From Myxococcales bacterium (GTDB taxonomy: Bacteria; Myxococcota; Myxococcia; Myxococcales; Myxococcaceae), in the NCBI GenBank assembly GCA_030681895.1, contig JAUXRI010000201.1, forward strand, positions 1 to 35,791: 35,791 nucleotides of DNA, written 5' to 3'. The notes under the pieces are model-generated. The model was not told the DNA's origin and did no database searches. It saw nothing but the letters and a program-made list of their open reading frames with translations. How positions within the stretch are numbered: the first letter of the stretch is position 1; the number at the start of each line of letters is the position of its first letter. Positions 1-8,016 of this stretch are shown here, in pieces. A program made the translations under genes and the position numbers.

Positions 1-14
1 TGAAGGAGTCGCCC

Positions 15-311
15 ATGTCCGACGTCGCCGCTCAAGAGAACGAAGTTTCGACCCGCCGGCTCGATCTGCTGCTCGACGTGCCGTTGGACGTGAACGTCGA
101 GCTGGGCCGCTCGCGCATGTCGATTCAGGAGCTGCTGGCCCTCTCACCCGGCAGCGTGATCGAGCTCGACAAGGTCGCCGGTGAGCCGCTCGACATCGTG
201 GTGAACGGCCGGCTGATCGCGCGCGGCGAAGCGGTGGTGGTGAACGACAAGTTCGGCATTCGCATCACCGACATCGTCAGCAAGACCGAACGCATCGCCC
301 GCCTTCGCTGA
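15..311 (+). CDS. fliN: Flagellar motor switch protein FliN
   Basis: This 98-residue protein is essentially one SpoA (surface presentation of antigens) domain, the C-terminal half of canonical FliN, which builds the lower C-ring and receives switching and export signals. Visible family features are the block LLDVPLDVNVELGRSRMSI near residues 19-37, PGSVIELDK near 45-53, and the tail GEAVVVNDKFGIRITDIV. The length matches short FliN proteins. The start is supported by AAGGAG at 3-8, six bases before ATG. The TGA at 1-3 may be the stop of an upstream gene (fliM is usual), but that cannot be seen. It is the first gene of a fliNOPQR-flhBA-flhFG-fliA run, so a flagellar rather than injectisome (SctQ) identity is likely. 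Its own stop codon lies inside the first copy of a heptanucleotide repeat. Confidence 0.93.
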   Translation: MSDVAAQENEVSTRRLDLLLDVPLDVNVELGRSRMSIQELLALSPGSVIELDKVAGEPLDIVVNGRLIARGEAVVVNDKFGIRITDIVSKTERIARLR

Positions 312-335
312 AGTCTGAAGTCTGAAGTCTGAAGT
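308..335. repeat. Heptanucleotide tandem repeat CTGAAGT x4
   Basis: Four perfect, uninterrupted copies of CTGAAGT run from 308 to 335. The fliN stop codon TGA (309-311) is part of the first copy and the rest lies in the fliN-fliO spacer. A change in copy number would leave FliN intact because the stop is in the first unit. It would alter the spacing between fliN and the fliO ribosome-binding site at about 356-364. This is seen directly; any role in expression is inference. Confidence 0.9.
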
Positions 336-370
336 CGTCTCGCGCCGAAGTTCCTCGGGAGGGGAATGCC

Positions 371-985
371 ATGCACGCACTGCTCGTGTCGTTGTTGCTC
401 GTCGCGACCCCATCAACCGCCGAGGAGGGCTCCGCCGCCAACCTGCCGCCGCCTGCCCCTCCGTCGGCGGCTGATTCCGTCGTCGCCGCCGCCTTCCAAC
501 ACTCACCCATCGGCACGAAGAGCGCCGACGTTCAGGCCCCGCCGAGCACCAACTGGTCGTCCTTCGCGGCGCCTGGGTTCGCGCTCGCGGCCCTGGCAGC
601 CCTGGCCTTCGCCTTGACCCGCCGTCGCGCGAAGTCGACGCGGAGCATCAGCGTGGTGGAGACGGCGTCGCTGGGCCCCAAACGCTCCCTGGTGATCGCT
701 GACGTGATGGGCGAGCGCATGGTGCTGGGGGTCTCGGAGGCCGGCATCTCGGTTCTGTCGACCCGCGCCGCGCCGCAGCCTGAGCCTGCGCCGTTCGTCA
801 TCCCGCCTCCGCTCGAGACGGTCAGCGCGTCACTGTCGAAGGAGATGAGCTTCTTCGATCGCGTGCTCGGGCGAGTTCCCCAGCCGAACGCCGTGGCCAG
901 CTTCGACGAGACGCTGCGTGACTCGATGGAAGATCAAGAGCTGCGCGCCAAGCTGTCCCTCGGGCAGCGGAGCGTCGTGCCATGA
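371..985 (+). CDS. fliO: Flagellar biosynthetic protein FliO
   Basis: This 204-residue protein matches FliO in layout and position. A short hydrophobic N-terminus (residues 3-14, possibly a signal peptide) is followed by a proline/alanine-rich segment. A single membrane helix spans about 65-83 (ending ALTRRR), then comes a cytoplasmic domain with the FliO core ISVVETASLGPKRSLVIADV and VLGVSEAGISVL. FliO helps assemble the FliP-FliR core of the export gate. The sequence is poorly conserved across bacteria, so position directly before fliP is an important part of the call. ATG 371 is preceded by GGGAGGGGA at 356-364. The gene ends by a 4-nt ATGA overlap with fliP. The acidic C-terminal tail (about residues 150-204) goes beyond the minimal family core. 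Confidence 0.85.
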   Translation: MHALLVSLLLVATPSTAEEGSAANLPPPAPPSAADSVVAAAFQHSPIGTKSADVQAPPSTNWSSFAAPGFALAALAALAFALTRRRAKSTRSISVVETASLGPKRSLVIADVMGERMVLGVSEAGISVLSTRAAPQPEPAPFVIPPPLETVSASLSKEMSFFDRVLGRVPQPNAVASFDETLRDSMEDQELRAKLSLGQRSVVP

Positions 986-1662
986 CCTGGCTGGCGCTCG
1001 GCGCGACGGAAGCTCCGCTCCAGTTGTCGGTGGGCGGCGGCTCGGCAGCGGTGAAGCTGTTCCTGCTGCTGACCGTGCTCTCGTTCGCCACGGGCGCGCT
1101 GATTGCGATCACCAGCTTCACCCGCATCGTGATCGTCATGTCGTTCCTGCGGCAGGCGCTCGGTACGCCACAGTTGCCTCCGAACCAGGTGGTGATGGCG
1201 CTGGCGCTCGCGCTGACCGGCTTCGTGATGGCGCCGACCTTCACCAAGGTGCACACCGAGGCGGTCGGCCCGTACCTCGACGATCAGATCAGCGGCAAAG
1301 AGGCGTACGACCGAGGCAGCGGACCGGTGCTCCAGTTCCTGCTGCGGCAGACCCGCCCCGACGATCTGCGTCTGTTCTACGAGCTCTCGGGAGCCGAGCG
1401 CCCGACGCGCGCCGATGACGTGCCGCTCACGATCGCCGTCCCGGCCTTCATGGTCTCGGAGCTGACGACGGCCTTCCGGATGGGCCTGTTCCTCTTCATT
1501 CCGCTGCTGCTCGTCGACCTGCTCGTCTCGGCGATCCTCATGTCGCTCGGCCTGATGATGGTGCCGCCGACGCTCGTGTCGCTGCCGCTGAAGGTCGGCA
1601 TCTTCCTGCTCGCCGATGGCTGGCACCTGCTCGTGCAGTCGCTGGTCAGGAGCTTTCAATGA
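982..1662 (+). CDS. fliP: Flagellar export gate protein FliP
   Basis: FliP is the main subunit of the FliP5-FliQ4-FliR1 gate in the inner membrane through which rod, hook and filament subunits pass. The family signature TSFTRIVIVMSFLRQALG starts at residue 44 and is followed by TPQLPPNQV. Other family blocks are VPAFMVSELTTAFRMGL and the late DLLVSAILMSLGLMMVPP and LPLKVGIFLLADGW. At 226 residues it is slightly shorter than E. coli FliP (245), mainly because the N-terminal leader is short. It starts inside the fliO stop (ATGA) and its own stop overlaps fliQ in the same way, indicating translational coupling. The neighbouring fliO, flhF and fliA rule out a type III secretion homologue (SctR). 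Confidence 0.97.
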   Translation: MTWLALGATEAPLQLSVGGGSAAVKLFLLLTVLSFATGALIAITSFTRIVIVMSFLRQALGTPQLPPNQVVMALALALTGFVMAPTFTKVHTEAVGPYLDDQISGKEAYDRGSGPVLQFLLRQTRPDDLRLFYELSGAERPTRADDVPLTIAVPAFMVSELTTAFRMGLFLFIPLLLVDLLVSAILMSLGLMMVPPTLVSLPLKVGIFLLADGWHLLVQSLVRSFQ

Positions 1663-1928
1663 GCCCCGACGCGCTGCCTGCGCTGTTCCGTGAAGGGCTG
1701 ATGCTGCTGGGCGTGGTGGCGGGCCCGCTGTTCGGCGCGCTCCTGCTCGTCAGCCTCATCGTCGGCGTGCTGCAGAGCGTGACCCAGATTCAGGAGCCCG
1801 CAGTCGGCGCCGTGCCTCGCCTCGCCACGGTCATCATCGTCGTCGCCGTCAGCGGCGGGTGGATGATGGAGCGCCTCGCCGGGTTCCTGCGGTCGGCCAT
1901 CGAGCGGATCAGCGACCGGGGCTTCTAG
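1659..1928 (+). CDS. fliQ: Flagellar export gate protein FliQ
   Basis: This 89-residue protein has two membrane helices, about residues 15-40 and 52-70, the size and layout of FliQ. The segment LIVGVLQSVTQIQEPAVGAVPRL carries the family's Q-S-x-T-Q-I-Q-E core between the helices. FliQ wraps the FliP/FliR core and contributes to gating. It starts in a 4-nt ATGA overlap with fliP, and the next gene fliR starts two bases after its TAG stop. Confidence 0.95.
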   Translation: MSPDALPALFREGLMLLGVVAGPLFGALLLVSLIVGVLQSVTQIQEPAVGAVPRLATVIIVVAVSGGWMMERLAGFLRSAIERISDRGF

Positions 1929-1930
1929 CC

Positions 1931-2677
1931 GTGGACCTCTCGCTCCCCCTGATTCTGGGGTTCATGCTGGTGCTGACGCGCACGGCGTCGCTCCTCAGCG
2001 TGGCTCCGATCCTGGGGTCGAAGTCGGTGCCGATGCGCATTCGCGCGGCGTTGATCGGCGTGGTGGCGATCGTGACGTACCTCGCAGCCAACGCGCCCCG
2101 GGTTGCCGTGCCTGCGGACTTCGTCTCGCTCGCCGCGCTGGTCGCCAGTGAAGTCGCGCTCGGCCTGACCGCGGGGCTCTCGTCGCGGGTGCTGATCGAC
2201 GCAGCACAGTCGGGAGGCCAGGCCGCGGCGAACGCGATGGGCTTCGGCTTCGGCAGCATGATCAACCCGCACAGCAACTCCGAGTCGTCGACGATGGGCG
2301 AGCTCTTCATGGCGCTGGCCCTCGGCGCGGCGCTCGTCTTCCACCTGCCTGAGGAGTGCATCGGCTGGCTGGTCCGCTCGGTGCGCGACGTTCCTCCCGG
2401 CGGCACGGTCGACATCACCAGCCTCGCGAGCGCGCTCACCCAGCAGCTCATCTTCGGCATCACCCTGTCGGTGCGGGTCGCCTTCCCGCTCTTCGCCGCC
2501 GCCATCCTCGGCTACGCGGCCCTCGGCGCGCTCGGTCGCACGGCGCCGCAACTCTCGCTCCAGAGCCTCGGCTTCGCGGTCTCGATCGGCTGTGGGGTGA
2601 TGGCGGTGTTCTTCGTGGCACCCGACGCGGCGCGCATGTGCGCCGATGCCGCCACCCGCATCTTCACGAGGAGCTGA
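1931..2677 (+). CDS. fliR: Flagellar export gate protein FliR
   Basis: FliR is the single-copy export-gate subunit that completes the FliP-FliQ helix. This 248-residue hydrophobic protein shows the family pattern: N-terminal LILGFMLVLTRTASLLSVAPILGSK, a middle block SGGQAAANAMGFGFGSMINPHSNSES, and C-terminal RTAPQLSLQSLGFAVSIGCG. I chose GTG 1931, just after the fliQ stop (1926-1928), because it begins the conserved N-terminus. The open frame runs upstream to 1859, but that extension lies inside fliQ and reads as non-hydrophobic, arginine-rich sequence unlike FliR. The gene ends three bases before the flhB start. Confidence 0.94.
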   Translation: MDLSLPLILGFMLVLTRTASLLSVAPILGSKSVPMRIRAALIGVVAIVTYLAANAPRVAVPADFVSLAALVASEVALGLTAGLSSRVLIDAAQSGGQAAANAMGFGFGSMINPHSNSESSTMGELFMALALGAALVFHLPEECIGWLVRSVRDVPPGGTVDITSLASALTQQLIFGITLSVRVAFPLFAAAILGYAALGALGRTAPQLSLQSLGFAVSIGCGVMAVFFVAPDAARMCADAATRIFTRS

Positions 2678-2680
2678 CGC

Positions 2681-3760
2681 GTGGCCTCCGACGAGACGGA
2701 ACAGGAGCAACGCACCGAAGACGCGAGCGAACGGCGGCTCACGCAGGCCTTCGAAGAAGGCGACATCGCCATGTCGCGCGAGTTCGTCATGCTGGGCGGC
2801 TTCATCGCGGGAGCGCTGGTGCTGGTGAAGGTCGCGCCGGCCTTCAAACGCGCGCTCACCGTGCTCGTCACCGACGCGGTTCGCCTCGCGCCGTCAGCGC
2901 CGTTCTCGTCGCTCCCGTCCCTGCTCGCGCCGCTGGTGATCCCGACCGCGACCATCATGATCACCGTCGCCGCAGTGGGCATCGCACTCACCTTCACGCA
3001 GACCCGCGCGCATCTCTGGGACGATCGCGCGACGCCGGACTTCTCTCGGCTTTTCAGCCCTTCACGAGTCACCCACTTCGTGTCGAAGGAGTTTGCGCAG
3101 GATCTCGTCATCAGCCTCGTCAAGCTCGTGGCAGTCGGTGGGGTCGTCTGGACCTCCTTCCGCGCCGAGTTCCTGACGCTGCATGGCCTGCTGCAGGCCT
3201 CGCCGGCCGACCAGTTCGATTCTCTCTTCGCACCGCTCTCGAAAGCGCTCGTTCGGGTGCTCGCCGTCTTCGCCGCGTTTGCTGGTGCCGACTTTGCACT
3301 GACTCACTGGCGATACCGGAAGAAGCACATGATGACCCGCGACGAAGTGAAACGAGAGATGAGGGAGGACGAGGGAGACCCTCAGATCCGCAGCATGCGG
3401 AAGCGCAAGCACCGCGAGCTCTCGAGGCGTAACGCCATCGCCGAGACCAAGACGGCCGACGCGCTGATCGTCAACCCCACCCACATCGCCATCGCGGTGC
3501 GCTACCGCAAAGACGAAGACGCGGCGCCGCGGGTGATCGCCAAGGGCAAGGGCGTGCTGGCCGAGGCGATGCGTGACGCTGCACGGTCGAACGGCATTCC
3601 GATCGTTCAGGACATTCCGCTCGCGCGGCTGCTCTTCAAGAAGGTGAAGACCGGCGGCCAGGTGCCCCGCGAGACGTTCAAGGCCGTCGCTGCCGTGCTG
3701 GCCTTCGTCTACCGCATCACCGGCCGCTCACAGGCTGGCATCAGTGAGGTGCGCTTGTGA
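2681..3760 (+). CDS. flhB: Flagellar export switch protein FlhB
   Basis: FlhB binds the FliP-Q-R gate and switches export specificity from hook to filament after self-cleavage. The autocleavage motif NPTH is intact at residues 265-268, inside ADALIVNPTHIAIAVRYR, so cleavage after N265 is expected. The N-terminal cytosolic stretch (TEDASERRLTQAFEEGDI) and four membrane helices come first. The linker EDEGDPQIRSMRKRKHREL precedes the cleaved domain. At 359 residues it matches the usual FlhB length. The GTG start at 2681 has CGAGGAG at 2668-2674. The end overlaps flhA by GTGA. Confidence 0.96.
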   Translation: MASDETEQEQRTEDASERRLTQAFEEGDIAMSREFVMLGGFIAGALVLVKVAPAFKRALTVLVTDAVRLAPSAPFSSLPSLLAPLVIPTATIMITVAAVGIALTFTQTRAHLWDDRATPDFSRLFSPSRVTHFVSKEFAQDLVISLVKLVAVGGVVWTSFRAEFLTLHGLLQASPADQFDSLFAPLSKALVRVLAVFAAFAGADFALTHWRYRKKHMMTRDEVKREMREDEGDPQIRSMRKRKHRELSRRNAIAETKTADALIVNPTHIAIAVRYRKDEDAAPRVIAKGKGVLAEAMRDAARSNGIPIVQDIPLARLLFKKVKTGGQVPRETFKAVAAVLAFVYRITGRSQAGISEVRL

Positions 3761-5823
3761 GTGCCGTCGCCGCCGCTCCAGCGCCTCGTATTCAGCCTGA
3801 GGGCGTGCTGGCGCTCGCGGTGCTCGGCGTCCTGGGCATCCTCGTGGTGCCGCTGCCGGCCCCGCTGCTCGACGCGCTGCTGGCGCTCAACGTCGCGCTG
3901 TCGGTGATGATGCTGCTGGTCGCGCTCGGGCTCACCAAGGCCGTGGAGTTCTCGGTCTTCCCGTCGCTGCTCCTCATCACCACGCTCTTCCGGCTCTCCC
4001 TGAACGTCGCCACCACCCGCCTCATCCTCCTCGAGGGAGGCAAGGGCGAAGGCGCGGCAGGTCACGTCATCGAAGCCTTCGGACGCTTCGCGGTCGGCGG
4101 CAGCCTCATCGTCGGCGCGGTCATCTTCCTGATCCTGCTCGTCGTGAACTTCATGGTGATCACCAAGGGCTCGGGTCGCGTGTCGGAAGTCGCGGCGCGC
4201 TTCACCCTCGATGCCTTGCCCGGCAAGCAGATGTCGATCGACGCTGACCTCGCCGCTGGAGTCATCGACGAGAAGCAGGCGCGCGACCGCCGCCAGGCCC
4301 TCTCACGCGAGACCGAGTTCTTCGGAGCGATGGACGGCGCGAGCAAGTTCGTCCGCGGTGACGCCATCGCCGGTCTGATCATCACCGTCATCAACATCGT
4401 CGGCGGCCTCATCGCCGGCCTCGCGCGCGATCACTTCTCGTTCAGCCAGGCGGTCGAGACGTACACGGTGCTCACCATCGGCGACGGGCTCATCACCCAG
4501 CTCCCTGCCCTGCTCGTCTCGACGGCGGCCGGTGTGCTGGTGACGCGGTCGGAAGGTGCGGACCTCGGCACGCAGGTCGGCGGGCAGATCTTCGGCAGCC
4601 CCCGCGCGCTCAAGTACACGGCGATGGTGCTCGGCTTGTTGGCGCTGCTGCCCGGCCTGCCGACGCTGGCGTTCGGGCCGCTGGCCATCGGGGCCTTCGT
4701 GATGTCGCGCCGCTCCGAGAAGGCGCAGGCGCTCGCGAAGCTCTCGCCACGGAAGCAGGACGAAGCGACGAAGGGCGGCGAACAGAAGGTTCAAGATCTC
4801 CTCGCCCTCGACACGCTCGAACTCGAGGTCGGCTTCACGCTGTTGCCGCTCATCGATGTCGAGAAGGGCGGCGAGCTGCCGGGCCGCGTGACGTCACTGC
4901 GCAAGCAGCTCGCGACCGACATGGGTCTCGTGCTCCCGTCGGTGCACCTGAAGGACAACCTGCGCCTCGACGGCACCGAGTACCGCGTGAAGCTGCGCGG
5001 CATCGAGGTTGGCCGTGGTGTCGTGCAGGCCGGCCGGCTGATGTGCCTCGAGCCGAACGGTGGCACGCCGACCATCGAAGGGCTGCCGGGCAAAGACCCC
5101 GCGTTCGGGCTTCCCGCCGTGTGGGTGATGCCGGAGCAGCGCGCCGCAGCCGAAGCCCGTGGCTACACGCTGGTCGATGGGCCGTCGGTCATCACCACGC
5201 ACCTCTCGGAGCTCATTCGCAAGAACGCGCACGAGCTGATCGGCCGCCAGGAAGTCCAGGAGCTGCTGGGCACCTGCGCGAAGGAAGCGCCGAAGCTCGT
5301 CGAAGACACCGTGCCGGGCATCGTCAGTCTGGGCGAGCTGGTGCGGGTGCTCCGCGGCCTGCTGCGCGAAGGCATCTCGGTTCGCGATCTCCGTACGATT
5401 CTCGAGGCCGTCGCCGACGCTGCTCCCCGCAGCAAGGACGCTCACTTCCTCGTCGAGCAGGTGCGCCGCCGGCTCGCTCGCCAGATCACCTCGCGCGTCT
5501 CCGAGAAGGGCATCGTCTACGCGCTGACGCTCGAGCGCGCGGCTGAAGAAGCGCTGCGTGGCGCGCTCGGACAGAACGATGGCGAGCCGACGCTGGCGCC
5601 CGACATCGACACTGCGCGACGCCTCATCACCAGCCTCGAGACTCGCGCCTCGGCCCTCGTCGCCGCAGGCAAGAGCCCGGTGGTGTTGGCGCCCACCGAT
5701 CTCCGCAAGCCGCTGTTCGACTTCGCGTCGCGCTTCGTCCCCGATCTCTCCGTCATCTCTGCCCGCGAGCTGGTGCCAGGCACCACCATCGAACCCGCGG
5801 GCACCATCTCGCTGAACACCTGA
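3757..5823 (+). CDS. flhA: Flagellar export gate protein FlhA
   Basis: FlhA forms the nonameric ring that uses the proton motive force and docks export substrates and chaperones. The N-terminal half (to about residue 330) is a multi-spanning membrane region containing the FHIPEP-family signature RFTLDALPGKQMSIDAD from residue 148. This is followed by a charged segment with RETEFFGAMDGASKFVRGDAIAGLI. A linker with charged residues near 320-345 leads to the cytosolic C-terminal domain, ending in VISARELVPGTTIEPAGTI. At 688 residues it is of normal length. It starts with GTG inside the flhB stop codon (GTGA overlap), which supports coupling. Confidence 0.97.
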   Translation: MSAVAAAPAPRIQPEGVLALAVLGVLGILVVPLPAPLLDALLALNVALSVMMLLVALGLTKAVEFSVFPSLLLITTLFRLSLNVATTRLILLEGGKGEGAAGHVIEAFGRFAVGGSLIVGAVIFLILLVVNFMVITKGSGRVSEVAARFTLDALPGKQMSIDADLAAGVIDEKQARDRRQALSRETEFFGAMDGASKFVRGDAIAGLIITVINIVGGLIAGLARDHFSFSQAVETYTVLTIGDGLITQLPALLVSTAAGVLVTRSEGADLGTQVGGQIFGSPRALKYTAMVLGLLALLPGLPTLAFGPLAIGAFVMSRRSEKAQALAKLSPRKQDEATKGGEQKVQDLLALDTLELEVGFTLLPLIDVEKGGELPGRVTSLRKQLATDMGLVLPSVHLKDNLRLDGTEYRVKLRGIEVGRGVVQAGRLMCLEPNGGTPTIEGLPGKDPAFGLPAVWVMPEQRAAAEARGYTLVDGPSVITTHLSELIRKNAHELIGRQEVQELLGTCAKEAPKLVEDTVPGIVSLGELVRVLRGLLREGISVRDLRTILEAVADAAPRSKDAHFLVEQVRRRLARQITSRVSEKGIVYALTLERAAEEALRGALGQNDGEPTLAPDIDTARRLITSLETRASALVAAGKSPVVLAPTDLRKPLFDFASRFVPDLSVISARELVPGTTIEPAGTISLNT

Positions 5824-5836
5824 GGAGCACACCACC

Positions 5837-7129
5837 ATGAGCACCTTCCGCACCTTCCGCGCCCCCGACAGCCGCTCCGCACTGGCCATGGTGAAGGCGG
5901 CGCTCGGGCCCGACGCGATCATCATCGCGACGCGGGAGGTCTCGAACGGCCTGTTCCGCCCGAAGGAGATGGAAGTGACCGCCGCGCTGCCCGAGCCCGG
6001 CCCGCTCTCGAAGGCGCTCGACAGCCAGCCGTGGGCGACCGCGAGGACCACGACGCAGCAGCTGCCCGCAGTTCCCGCGCCTTCGGTGCCGCCGTCGATG
6101 ACGCCGCGCCGCACCGCTGAGCAGCCCGAGACGCAGATGAGCGCTCGCACCACGACGACGCAGCTCTCCTCAGCCGATCTGCAGCAGGCGATCAGCGCCG
6201 CGGCCGAAAATCGTGGCGGCTCTGACATGAACGACGAGCTGGTGCGGCTTCGCGGCGCGTTCGAGTCGATGCAGCGCGAGATGAAGACGCTGACCCGGCA
6301 ACGCGTGGAGCGCGACACCAACCTGCCCGGCTCTGCGACGGACCTCTACTCACACCTCATCAACCAGGGCGTCGAGGAGCAGCTCGCCGATGAGTGTGTG
6401 CGCCAGGCCGTGGAGCTCGCGAAGGACACGCGGATCGAGACGTTGCTCCCCGTGCTGCGCAGCGCCGTCTCGGAGCGCATCATCGGCGGTCGCGCTCCGT
6501 GGCTCGCCGATCAGCGACGCCGCACCATCGCGCTCGTCGGTCCGACCGGCGTCGGCAAGACCACCACCATGGCGAAGATCGCCGCCCGCGCGATCATGGA
6601 GTCGAAGCTCAAGGTCGCGCTCATCACCATCGACACCTACCGCATCGGCGCCAGCGAGCAGGTGCTCCGCTACGGCGAGATCATGTCGGTGCCGACCTTC
6701 GTGGCTCGCGATCGCGTCGAGCTCAACCGCGCCCTCGAGCGCACCGCGAACGCCGACCTCGTGCTCGTCGACACCGCAGGCCGAAGCATGAGCGAAGCAG
6801 TCGCGCGCCAGGCCGAGATGCTCCGCGCCGTCGAAGGCATGCAGCTGTACCTGGTGGTGAGCGCCGGCACCGGAGCCAGAGAGATGGCCGCGGCAGCCGA
6901 GCGGTATCGCGCCATGCAGCCCGAGCGGCTCATCGTCACCAAGGTCGACGAGGCCGTCGGCTCCGGGAGCCTGCTCTCTGCATCCGTCCGTATCGGCCGC
7001 CCCATCGTCGCGGTGTCGGATGGGCAGCGGGTGCCCGAAGACATTCACGCGCTGTCGAGCACTGAGCTGGTCGACCTGATCGTCGGCACGCCGGGCAAAA
7101 CCAACGTCACGAAGGCCGGAGGGCGCTGA
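5837..7129 (+). CDS. flhF: Flagellar placement SRP-type GTPase FlhF
   Basis: FlhF is a signal-recognition-particle-type GTPase that sets where flagella are built, usually at a pole. The short N-terminal module FRTFRAPDSRSALAMVKAALGPDAIII is typical. Residues 50-150 are a low-complexity Ala/Pro/Thr linker. The NG domain follows, with P-loop GPTGVGKTTT at 235-244, TIDTYRIGASEQ, DTAGR and TKVDE (in place of the common TKLDE). It starts 13 bases after flhA with TGAGGAG just upstream. The order flhA-flhF-flhG-fliA is the standard one in polarly flagellated bacteria, so polar placement is a reasonable inference but not shown here. Confidence 0.95.
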   Translation: MSTFRTFRAPDSRSALAMVKAALGPDAIIIATREVSNGLFRPKEMEVTAALPEPGPLSKALDSQPWATARTTTQQLPAVPAPSVPPSMTPRRTAEQPETQMSARTTTTQLSSADLQQAISAAAENRGGSDMNDELVRLRGAFESMQREMKTLTRQRVERDTNLPGSATDLYSHLINQGVEEQLADECVRQAVELAKDTRIETLLPVLRSAVSERIIGGRAPWLADQRRRTIALVGPTGVGKTTTMAKIAARAIMESKLKVALITIDTYRIGASEQVLRYGEIMSVPTFVARDRVELNRALERTANADLVLVDTAGRSMSEAVARQAEMLRAVEGMQLYLVVSAGTGAREMAAAAERYRAMQPERLIVTKVDEAVGSGSLLSASVRIGRPIVAVSDGQRVPEDIHALSSTELVDLIVGTPGKTNVTKAGGR

Positions 7130-7132
7130 GCC

Positions 7133-7999
7133 ATGGATCAGGCCATCGGATTGCGGGAGCTGATGAAAGAACATCGCAAGACCCAGTCGAAGCTGCGCGT
7201 CATCGGCGTCACCAGCGGCAAGGGTGGCGTGGGCAAGTCCAACGTCGCGGCGAACCTCGCGGTGCTGGCGGCGCGCGCTGGCCGTCGGGTGCTGGTGCTC
7301 GACGCCGATCTCGGGCTCGCGAACGTCGAGATCCTCTACGGGCTCAAGCCCCGCTACCACCTCGGCCACCTGCTCGACGGTGACGTGCCGGTGCGCGACA
7401 TCATCGCGGAGGGCCCTGAAGGCGTGAAGGTGCTCCCGGCCGGCCACGGGCTGCAGACGCTGACCCGGCTCGATGAAGCGCAGCGCATGAGGCTCGTCGC
7501 CGCGGTCGATCAGCTCGAGGAGGACTTCGACATCATCTTCGTCGACTGCGGCGCAGGCATTGGCGACAACGTGTTGTTCTTCATCGGCGCGGCGCAAGAG
7601 GCCTTGCTGGTGGTGAGCCCAGAGCCGACGTCGCTCACCGACGCGTACGCAACCTTGAAGGTGCTCTGCCAGGAAGGCGGCGCGCGGTACTTCAACGTCG
7701 TCGTCAACCAGGCGCCGAACGAGGCCGTCGCGAAGGACATCTTCGACAAGCTCTCGTCGGTGGTGAGCCGCTTCCTCGGCGCGAAGATGCGCTGGCTCGG
7801 CTGGGTGCCACGTGACGAGAACGTGCACCGCGCGGTGATGTCGCAGAAGCCGTTGGTCGGGCTGTTCCCGAGCTCGCCTGCCACGCGCGCCCTCAACAGC
7901 GTCGCCGACACGCTCTTCAACGAGCCACCACCGATTCAGCTCGAGGGGGGCCTCAAGTTCCTCTGGAGCCGGCTGCTCCGCGAGTCGAGCGTGCACTGA
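7133..7999 (+). CDS. flhG: Flagellar number regulator FlhG (MinD-type ATPase)
   Basis: FlhG (also called FleN or YlxH) is a MinD/ParA-like ATPase that limits flagellar number. It acts on FlhF and on C-ring assembly. The deviant Walker A GKGGVGKS sits at residues 29-36, with VLVLDADLGLANVEIL and FVDCGAGIGDN as later nucleotide-site motifs. The extreme N-terminus MDQAIGLREL carries the DQAxxLR motif known to stimulate FlhF GTPase activity, so the functional link to the upstream gene is visible in the sequence. The C-terminal end (LKFLWSRLLRES) could form the amphipathic membrane-targeting helix known in the family. It starts three bases after flhF. Confidence 0.94.
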   Translation: MDQAIGLRELMKEHRKTQSKLRVIGVTSGKGGVGKSNVAANLAVLAARAGRRVLVLDADLGLANVEILYGLKPRYHLGHLLDGDVPVRDIIAEGPEGVKVLPAGHGLQTLTRLDEAQRMRLVAAVDQLEEDFDIIFVDCGAGIGDNVLFFIGAAQEALLVVSPEPTSLTDAYATLKVLCQEGGARYFNVVVNQAPNEAVAKDIFDKLSSVVSRFLGAKMRWLGWVPRDENVHRAVMSQKPLVGLFPSSPATRALNSVADTLFNEPPPIQLEGGLKFLWSRLLRESSVH

Positions 8000-8016
8000 A
8001 CGTTGAAAGGAGCCCT

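Noticed and set aside
1859..1930. Longer N-terminus for FliR
   Set aside because: The extra codons lie within fliQ and give a hydrophilic Arg-rich leader not found in FliR. GTG 1931 starts the conserved N-terminal helix.
15..5823. Type III secretion (injectisome) locus instead of flagellar genes
   Set aside because: FliO, FlhF, FlhG and a FliA sigma factor accompany the gate genes, and none has a role in injectisomes.
6350..7996. 548-residue minus-strand open frame opposite flhF and flhG
   Set aside because: Both genes on the plus strand have intact family motifs over the whole stretch. The opposite frame has none.
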